From NCBI RefSeq assembly GCF_036373705.1, contig NC_089851.1:54396440-54460439 (forward strand): 64,000 bases of DNA, written 5' to 3'. How positions within the stretch are numbered: the first letter of the stretch is position 1; every line of letters begins with the position of its first letter. The notes under the pieces are model-generated. The model was not told where the DNA came from, did no database searches, and saw only the letters and a program-made list of their open reading frames with translations. The position numbers and the translations under genes are program-made. The DNA is from Amia ocellicauda (lineage: Eukaryota; Chordata; Actinopteri; Amiiformes; Amiidae). Of this stretch, positions 56,395 through 64,000 are shown in pieces.

Positions 56395-56912
56395 AAGTTA
56401 ACGGAGCGTGTCGCAGTTTCTGCTGGGCAAGCGCGTAACTGCTTTGGGGCAGACCGGGAGACCTACGCTCACTGACTGATAGCATGGACTGTAGCGCTGA
56501 CGTATCTTTCCAGAATGGTAACGCCATCCCCAGTGAGACAGCACTGAGAGCATGGTTCAGCAGGCCCGCAAACAACTGAAAAGAATGCCTCTCCTTTGGT
56601 GCAGCTCAGGAGTACACGTTCAGCAAAGGTCTCCATAACAAGCCGGCAAACCACATTTCGTCCTCCTCCTCCTCAACAACACACTACATGTCCTCCACCT
56701 CCTCCTCAACAACAACAACAACAACAACGAACTTGTAAAAAACACATTTTCTTTAAAGAAAACAAAACACACAGATGACAGTCTGACTTCCCATCAGCTA
56801 TACGGGCAACAGTATCTGAGGTCGATAGCCCTCCCTTGTGCAGAGGAGCCCAGAAGCCAGCCTTCAAGAGCAAACGAACAAACACTTCGGTGACTGCAAA
56901 GTGGGGCCAAGT

Positions 56913-56984
56913 GGGCTTGTCCTGGAGTTGAACCCAGGGCCTCTCACACCCTCAGCAAGAATCATACCCCTAGACCAACGAGCC
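56913..56984 (-). pseudogene. tRNA-Pro(AGG)-like, U33-less, acceptor mismatch
   Basis: First of three acceptor-mismatch copies at 1,177-bp spacing. Confidence 0.8.
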
Positions 56985-57499
56985 AAGTTAACGGAGAGTG
57001 TCGCAGTTTCTGCTGGGCAAGCGCGTAACTGCTTTGGGGCAGACCGGGAGACCTACGCTCACTGACTGATAGCATGGACTGTAGCGCTGAAGTGTCTTTC
57101 CAGAACGGTAACCGTATCCCCAGTGAGACAGCACTGAGAGCATGGTTCAGCAGGCCCGCAAACAACTGAAAAGAATGCCTCTCCTTTGGTGCAGCTCAGG
57201 AGTACACGTTCAGCAAAGGTCTCCATAACAAGCCGGCAAACCACATTTCGTCCTCCTCCTCCTCAACAACACACTACATGTCCTCCTCCTCCTCCTCAAC
57301 AACAACAACAACAACGAACTTGTAAAAAACACATTTTCTTTAAAGAAAACAAAACACACAGATGACAGTCTGATTTCCCATCAGCTTTACAGGCAACAGT
57401 ATCTGAGGTCGATAGCCCTCCCTTGTGCAGAGGAGCCCAGAAGCCAGCCTTCAACAGCAAACGAACAAACACTTCGGTGACTGCAAAGTGGGGCCAAGT

Positions 57500-57571
57500 G
57501 GGCTCGTCCTGGAGTTGAACCCAGGGCCTCTCACACCCTCAGCAAGAATCATACCCCTAGACCAACGAGCC
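57500..57571 (-). pseudogene. tRNA-Pro(AGG)-like, U33-less
   Basis: First of three ttcaacagc-tagged copies at 1,177-bp spacing. Confidence 0.8.
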
Positions 57572-58089
57572 AAGTTAACGGAGGGTGTCGCAGTTTCTGC
57601 TGGGCAAGCGCGTAACTGCTTTGGGGCAGACCGGGAGACCTACGCTCACTGACTGATAGCATGGACTGTAGCGCTGACGTGTCTTTCCAGAATGGTAACG
57701 CCATCCCCAGTGAGACAGCACTGAGAGCATGGTTCAGCAGGCCCGCAAACAACTGAAAAGAATGCCTCTCCTTTGGTGCAGCTCAGGAGTACACGTTCAG
57801 CAAAGGTCTCCATAACAAGCCGGCAAACCACATTTCGTCCTCCTCCTCCTCAACAACACACTACATGTCCTCCACCTCCTCCTCAACAACAACAACAACA
57901 ACAACGAACTTGTAAAAAACACATTTTCTTTAAAGAAAACAAAACACACAGATGACAGTCTGACTTCCCATCAGCTATACGGGCAACAGTATCTGAGGTC
58001 GATAGCCCTCCCTTGTGCAGAGGAGCCCAGAAGCCAGCCTTCAAGAGCAAACGAACAAACACTTCGGTGACTGCAAAGTGGGGCCAAGT

Positions 58090-58161
58090 GGGCTTGTCCT
58101 GGAGTTGAACCCAGGGCCTCTCACACCCTCAGCAAGAATCATACCCCTAGACCAACGAGCC
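58090..58161 (-). pseudogene. tRNA-Pro(AGG)-like, U33-less, acceptor mismatch
   Basis: Second copy of the 1,177-bp series begun at 56913. Confidence 0.8.
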
Positions 58162-58676
58162 AAGTTAACGGAGAGTGTCGCAGTTTCTGCTGGGCAAGCG
58201 CGTAACTGCTTTGGGGCAGACCGGGAGACCTACGCTCACTGACTGATAGCATGGACTGTAGCGCTGAAGTGTCTTTCCAGAACGGTAACCGTATCCCCAG
58301 TGAGACAGCACTGAGAGCATGGTTCAGCAGGCCCGCAAACAACTGAAAAGAATGCCTCTCCTTTGGTGCAGCTCAGGAGTACACGTTCAGCAAAGGTCTC
58401 CATAACAAGCCGGCAAACCACATTTCGTCCTCCTCCTCCTCAACAACACACTACATGTCCTCCTCCTCCTCCTCAACAACAACAACAACAACGAACTTGT
58501 AAAAAACACATTTTCTTTAAAGAAAACAAAACACACAGATGACAGTCTGATTTCCCATCAGCTTTACAGGCAACAGTATCTGAGGTCGATAGCCCTCCCT
58601 TGTGCAGAGGAGCCCAGAAGCCAGCCTTCAACAGCAAACGAACAAACACTTCGGTGACTGCAAAGTGGGGCCAAGT

Positions 58677-58748
58677 GGGCTCGTCCTGGAGTTGAACCCA
58701 GGGCCTCTCACACCCTCAGCAAGAATCATACCCCTAGACCAACGAGCC
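58677..58748 (-). pseudogene. tRNA-Pro(AGG)-like, U33-less
   Basis: Second copy of the 1,177-bp series begun at 57500. Confidence 0.8.
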
Positions 58749-59266
58749 AAGTTAACGGAGGGTGTCGCAGTTTCTGCTGGGCAAGCGCGTAACTGCTTTG
58801 GGGCAGACCGGGAGACCTACGCTCACTGACTGATAGCATGGACTGTAGCGCTGACGTGTCTTTCCAGAATGGTAACGCCATCCCCAGTGAGACAGCACTG
58901 AGAGCATGGTTCAGCAGGCCCGCAAACAACTGAAAAGAATGCCTCTCCTTTGGTGCAGCTCAGGAGTACACGTTCAGCAAAGGTCTCCATAACAAGCCGG
59001 CAAACCACATTTCGTCCTCCTCCTCCTCAACAACACACTACATGTCCTCCACCTCCTCCTCAACAACAACAACAACAACAACGAACTTGTAAAAAACACA
59101 TTTTCTTTAAAGAAAACAAAACACACAGATGACAGTCTGACTTCCCATCAGCTATACGGGCAACAGTATCTGAGGTCGATAGCCCTCCCTTGTGCAGAGG
59201 AGCCCAGAAGCCAGCCTTCAAGAGCAAACGAACAAACACTTCGGTGACTGCAAAGTGGGGCCAAGT

Positions 59267-59338
59267 GGGCTTGTCCTGGAGTTGAACCCAGGGCCTCTCA
59301 CACCCTCAGCAAGAATCATACCCCTAGACCAACGAGCC
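59267..59338 (-). pseudogene. tRNA-Pro(AGG)-like, U33-less, acceptor mismatch
   Basis: Third copy of the 56913 series. Confidence 0.8.
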
Positions 59339-59853
59339 AAGTTAACGGAGAGTGTCGCAGTTTCTGCTGGGCAAGCGCGTAACTGCTTTGGGGCAGACCG
59401 GGAGACCTACGCTCACTGACTGATAGCATGGACTGTAGCGCTGAAGTGTCTTTCCAGAACGGTAACCGTATCCCCAGTGAGACAGCACTGAGAGCATGGT
59501 TCAGCAGGCCCGCAAACAACTGAAAAGAATGCCTCTCCTTTGGTGCAGCTCAGGAGTACACGTTCAGCAAAGGTCTCCATAACAAGCCGGCAAACCACAT
59601 TTCGTCCTCCTCCTCCTCAACAACACACTACATGTCCTCCTCCTCCTCCTCAACAACAACAACAACAACGAACTTGTAAAAAACACATTTTCTTTAAAGA
59701 AAACAAAACACACAGATGACAGTCTGATTTCCCATCAGCTTTACAGGCAACAGTATCTGAGGTCGATAGCCCTCCCTTGTGCAGAGGAGCCCAGAAGCCA
59801 GCCTTCAACAGCAAACGAACAAACACTTCGGTGACTGCAAAGTGGGGCCAAGT

Positions 59854-59925
59854 GGGCTCGTCCTGGAGTTGAACCCAGGGCCTCTCACACCCTCAGCAAG
59901 AATCATACCCCTAGACCAACGAGCC
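59854..59925 (-). pseudogene. tRNA-Pro(AGG)-like, U33-less
   Basis: Third copy of the 57500 series. Confidence 0.8.
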
Positions 59926-60431
59926 AAGTTAACGGAGGGTGTCGCAGTTTCTGCTGGGCAAGCGCGTAACTGCTTTGGGGCAGACCGGGAGACCTACGCT
60001 CACTGACTGATAGCATGGACTGTAGCGCTGACGTGTCTTTCCAGAATGGTAACGCCATCCCCAGTGAGACAGCACTGAGAGCATGGTTCAGCAGGCCCGC
60101 AAACAACTGAAAAGAATGCCTCTCCTTTGGTGCAGCTCAGGAGTACACGTTCAGCAAAGGTCTCCATAACAAGCCGGCAAACCACATTTCGTCCTCCTCC
60201 TCCTCAACAACACACTACATGTCCTCCTCCTCCTCAACAACAACAACGAACTTGTAAAATACACATTTTCTTTAAAGAAAACAAAACACACAGATGACAG
60301 TCTGATTTCCCATCAGCTACACAGCCAACAGTATCTGAGGTTGAAAGACCTCCCTGGTGCAGAGGAGCCCAGAAGCCAAGCATCGAGAGAGAACAAACGA
60401 ATGCTTCAGAGAATGCAAAGCAGGGCCAAGC

Positions 60432-60503
60432 GGGCTCGTCCGGGAGTTGAACCCGGGACCTCTCGCACCCTAAGCGAGAATCATACCCCTAGACCAACGA
60501 GCC
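60432..60503 (-). tRNA. tRNA-Pro(AGG)
   Basis: Canonical; starts the 1,171-bp AGG/UGG alternating blocks. Confidence 0.93.
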
Positions 60504-61024
60504 AAGTTAACGGAGCGTGTCGCAGTTTCTGCTGGGCAAGCGCGTAACTGCTTTGGGGCAGACCGGGAGACCTACGCTCACTGACTGATAGCATGGACTG
60601 TAGCGCTGACGTATCTTTCCAGAATGGTAACGCCATCCCCAGTGAGACAGCACTGAGAGCATGGTTCAGCAGGCCCGCAAACAACTGAAAAGAATGCCTC
60701 TCCTTTGGTGCAGCTCAGGAGTACACGTTCAGCAAAGGTCTCCATAACAAGCCGGCAAACCACATTTCGTCCTCCTCCTCCTCAACAACACACTACATGT
60801 CCTCCTCCTCCTCCTCAACAACAACAACAACAACAACAACGAACTTGTAAAAAACACATTTTCTTTAAAGAAAACAAAACACACAGATGACAGTCTGATT
60901 TCCCATCAGCTTTACAGGCAACAGTATCTGAGGTCGATAGCCCTCCCTTGTGCAGAGGAGCCCAGAAGCCAGCCTTCAAGAGCAAACGAACAAACACTTC
61001 GGTGACTGCAAAGCAGGGCCAAGC

Positions 61025-61096
61025 GGGCTCGTCCGGGAGTTGAACCCGGGACCTCTCGCACCCAAAGCGAGAATCATACCCCTAGACCAACGAGCC
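61025..61096 (-). tRNA. tRNA-Pro(UGG)
   Basis: UGG copy alternating with AGG copies at 60432 and 61603. Confidence 0.92.
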
Positions 61097-61602
61097 AAGT
61101 TATCTGACAGTGTCACAGTTTCTGCTGGGCAAGCGCGTAACTGCTTTGGGGCAGACCGGGAGACCTACGCTCACTGACTGATAGCATGGACTGTAGCGCT
61201 GACGTGTCTTTCCAGAATGGTAACGCCATCCCCAGTGAGACAGCACTGAGAGCATGGTTCAGCAGGCCCGCAAACAACTGAAAAGAATGCCTCTCCTTTG
61301 GTGCAGCTCAGGAGTACACGTTCAGCAAAGGTCTCCATAACAAGCCGGCAAACCACATTTCGTCCTCCTCCTCCTCAACAACACACTACATGTCCTCCTC
61401 CTCCTCAACAACAACAACGAACTTGTAAAATACACATTTTCTTTAAAGAAAACAAAACACACAGATGACAGTCTGATTTCCCATCAGCTACACAGCCAAC
61501 AGTATCTGAGGTTGAAAGACCTCCCTGGTGCAGAGGAGCCCAGAAGCCAAGCATCGAGAGAGAACAAACGAATGCTTCAGAGAATGCAAAGCAGGGCCAA
61601 GC

Positions 61603-61674
61603 GGGCTCGTCCGGGAGTTGAACCCGGGACCTCTCGCACCCTAAGCGAGAATCATACCCCTAGACCAACGAGCC
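61603..61674 (-). tRNA. tRNA-Pro(AGG)
   Basis: Canonical; second AGG gene of the AGG/UGG alternation. Confidence 0.93.
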
Positions 61675-62195
61675 AAGTTAACGGAGCGTGTCGCAGTTTC
61701 TGCTGGGCAAGCGCGTAACTGCTTTGGGGCAGACCGGGAGACCTACGCTCACTGACTGATAGCATGGACTGTAGCGCTGACGTATCTTTCCAGAATGGTA
61801 ACGCCATCCCCAGTGAGACAGCACTGAGAGCATGGTTCAGCAGGCCCGCAAACAACTGAAAAGAATGCCTCTCCTTTGGTGCAGCTCAGGAGTACACGTT
61901 CAGCAAAGGTCTCCATAACAAGCCGGCAAACCACATTTCGTCCTCCTCCTCCTCAACAACACACTACATGTCCTCCTCCTCCTCCTCAACAACAACAACA
62001 ACAACAACAACGAACTTGTAAAAAACACATTTTCTTTAAAGAAAACAAAACACACAGATGACAGTCTGATTTCCCATCAGCTTTACAGGCAACAGTATCT
62101 GAGGTCGATAGCCCTCCCTTGTGCAGAGGAGCCCAGAAGCCAGCCTTCAAGAGCAAACGAACAAACACTTCGGTGACTGCAAAGTGGGGCCAAGT

Positions 62196-62267
62196 GGGCT
62201 CGTCCGGGAGTTGAACCCGGGACCTCTCGCACCCAAAGCGAGAATCATACCCCTAGACCAACGAGCC
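62196..62267 (-). tRNA. tRNA-Pro(UGG)
   Basis: UGG copy whose trailer reads caaagtgggg...caagtg, as in U33-less units, instead of caaagcaggg...caagcg as in the other UGG copies; this suggests a local exchange ending at the tRNA 3' end. Confidence 0.9.
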
Positions 62268-62773
62268 AAGTTATCTGACAGTGTCACAGTTTCTGCTGGG
62301 CAAGCGCGTAACTGCTTTGGGGCAGACCGGGAGACCTACGCTCACTGACTGATAGCATGGACTGTAGCGCTGACGTGTCTTTCCAGAATGGTAACGCCAT
62401 CCCCAGTGAGACAGCACTGAGAGCATGGTTCAGCAGGCCCGCAAACAACTGAAAAGAATGCCTCTCCTTTGGTGCAGCTCAGGAGTACACGTTCAGCAAA
62501 GGTCTCCATAACAAGCCGGCAAACCACATTTCGTCCTCCTCCTCCTCAACAACACACTACATGTCCTCCTCCTCCTCAACAACAACAACGAACTTGTAAA
62601 ATACACATTTTCTTTAAAGAAAACAAAACACACAGATGACAGTCTGATTTCCCATCAGCTACACAGCCAACAGTATCTGAGGTTGAAAGACCTCCCTGGT
62701 GCAGAGGAGCCCAGAAGCCAAGCATCGAGAGAGAACAAACGAATGCTTCAGAGAATGCAAAGCAGGGCCAAGC

Positions 62774-62845
62774 GGGCTCGTCCGGGAGTTGAACCCGGGA
62801 CCTCTCGCACCCTAAGCGAGAATCATACCCCTAGACCAACGAGCC
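62774..62845 (-). tRNA. tRNA-Pro(AGG)
   Basis: Canonical; third AGG gene of the alternation. Confidence 0.93.
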
Positions 62846-63369
62846 AAGTTAACGGAGCGTGTCGCAGTTTCTGCTGGGCAAGCGCGTAACTGCTTTGGGG
62901 CAGACCGGGAGACCTACGCTCACTGACTGATAGCATGGACTGTAGCGCTGACGTATCTTTCCAGAATGGTAACGCCATCCCCAGTGAGACAGCACTGAGA
63001 GCATGGTTCAGCAGGCCCGCAAACAACTGAAAAGAATGCCTCTCCTTTGGTGCAGCTCAGGAGTACGCGTTCAGCAAAGGTCTCCATAACAAGCCGGCAA
63101 ACCACATTTCGTCCTCCTCCTCCTCAACAACACACTACATGTCCTCCTCCTCCTCCTCAACAACAACAACAACAACAACAACAACGAACTTGTAAAAAAC
63201 ACATTTTCTTTAAAGAAAACAAAACACACAGATGACAGTCTGATTTCCCATCAGCTTTACAGGCAACAGTATCTGAGGTCGATAGCCCTCCCTTGTGCAG
63301 AGGAGCCCAGAAGCCAGCCTTCAAGAGCAAACGAACAAACACTTCGGTGACTGCAAAGTGGGGCCAAGT

Positions 63370-63441
63370 GGGCTCGTCCTGGAGTTGAACCCAGGGCCTC
63401 TCGCACCCTAAGCGAGAATCATACCCCTAGACCAACGAGCC
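63370..63441 (-). tRNA. Mosaic tRNA-Pro(AGG)
   Basis: The anticodon arm is canonical (CTCGC-TTAGGGT-GCGAG, U33 present), but the T arm is the variant form (CTGGG opposite CCAGG) seen in U33-less copies. The junction therefore lies within the tRNA, between the T arm and the anticodon arm. It may be transcribed, as both boxes are present, but the T stem has one mismatch in the standard register. Confidence 0.75.
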
Positions 63442-63947
63442 AAGTTAACGGAGGGTGTCGCAGTTTCTGCTGGGCAAGCGCGTAACTGCTTTGGGGCAGA
63501 CCGGGAGACCTACGCTCACTGACTGATAGCATGGACTGTAGCGCTGAAGTGTCTTTCCAGAACGGTAACCGTATCCCCAGTGAGACAGCACTGAGAGCAT
63601 GGTTCAGCAGGCCCGCAAACAACTGAAAAGAATGCCTCTCCTTTGGTGCAGCTCAGGAGTACACGTTCAGCAAAGGTCTCCATAACAAGCCGGCAAACCA
63701 CATTTCGTCCTCCTCCTCCTCAACAACACACTACATGTCCTCCTCCTCCTCAACAACAACAACGAACTTGTAAAATACACATTTTCTTTAAAGAAAACAA
63801 AACACACAGATGACAGTCTGATTTCCCATCAGCTACACAGCCAACAGTATGTGAGGTTGAAAGACCTCCCTGGTGCAGAGGAGCCCAGAAGCCAAGCATC
63901 GAGAGAGAACAAACGAATGCTTCAGAGAATGCAAAGCGGGGCCAAGC

Positions 63948-64000
63948 GGGCTCGTCCTGGAGTTGAACCCAGGGCCTCTCACACCCTCAGCAAGAATCAT
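63948..64000 (-). pseudogene. U33-less tRNA-Pro cut by the window edge
   Basis: The T arm and anticodon arm are of the U33-less form, while the trailer (catcgagagagaacaaacg) is of the canonical-AGG type. A mosaic whose 5' part lies outside the window. Confidence 0.7.

Larger units (their letters stand above)
47568..64000 (-). repeat. Right tandem array of tRNA-Pro units (29 units, runs off the window)
   Basis: Second array of the same family and orientation, starting abruptly after a dispersed repeat that ends near 47567. It has 8 canonical AGG copies, 5 canonical UGG copies, 13 full-length U33-less copies, one mosaic copy (63370), one truncated copy (47755) and one cut by the window edge (63948). 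There are no 410-bp half-tRNA units. Most right-array spacers carry the variant atggtaacgccat where most left-array units carry acggtaaccgtat. Nested periods of 2,345 bp (three copies), 1,177 bp (three) and 1,171 bp (two) are visible from tRNA spacing. Confidence 0.95.

Overview
The window looks like nuclear DNA of a ray-finned fish; the species cannot be fixed from sequence alone. The evidence is a set of fish-typical repeats: several decayed Tc1-like transposons, an L2-type LINE reverse-transcriptase fragment, a palindromic GGTAACACTTTATTTT-type MITE, and a Maverick/Polinton. AT-rich intergenic DNA and eukaryotic tRNA genes without encoded CCA fit this. I see no complete host protein-coding gene.

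Region 1 (1-17473) is a tandem array of 35 units of about 410, 578 and 590 bp. Region 3 (47568 to the window end) is a second array of the same family, in the same orientation, with 29 units. Each unit carries a tRNA-Pro gene or relic on the minus strand. There are four kinds: canonical tRNA-Pro(AGG), 18 copies; canonical tRNA-Pro(UGG), 5 copies, right array only; full-length tRNA-Pro(AGG)-like copies that lost the universal U33 and carry T-stem changes, 23 copies; and 3'-half copies starting at the anticodon loop, 15 copies, left array only. A few mosaic or truncated copies also occur. Both arrays show nested higher-order duplications (1,976 and 2,569 bp on the left; 2,345, 1,177 and 1,171 bp on the right), so they evolve by unequal exchange and conversion.

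Region 2 (17474-47567) separates the arrays and is mostly repeat-derived. It holds Tc1-like remnants (about 17985-18510, 21420-21990, 22020-22867, 23472-24040), an inverted, diverged and shorter relic of the array unit (21000-21308), an L2 fragment (24350-24830), a 12.2-kb Polinton fossil (31226-43401) with roughly 0.6-kb terminal inverted repeats and a near-perfect 6-bp target duplication, and a CACTG-ended candidate element (44352-47175) that carries an exon of a fish multicopy protein family plus a MITE. Inside the Polinton, between the integrase and the right terminal repeat, lies a tRNA-Leu(UAA)-like gene with a full cloverleaf and an adjacent T6 terminator.

The most noteworthy items are the tRNA-Pro arrays with their families of half and U33-less copies, the isoacceptor switch inside one array, and the tRNA-Leu gene riding in the Polinton. 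The many 60-86-residue open frames in the arrays are by-products of near-identical repeats and are not annotated as genes.
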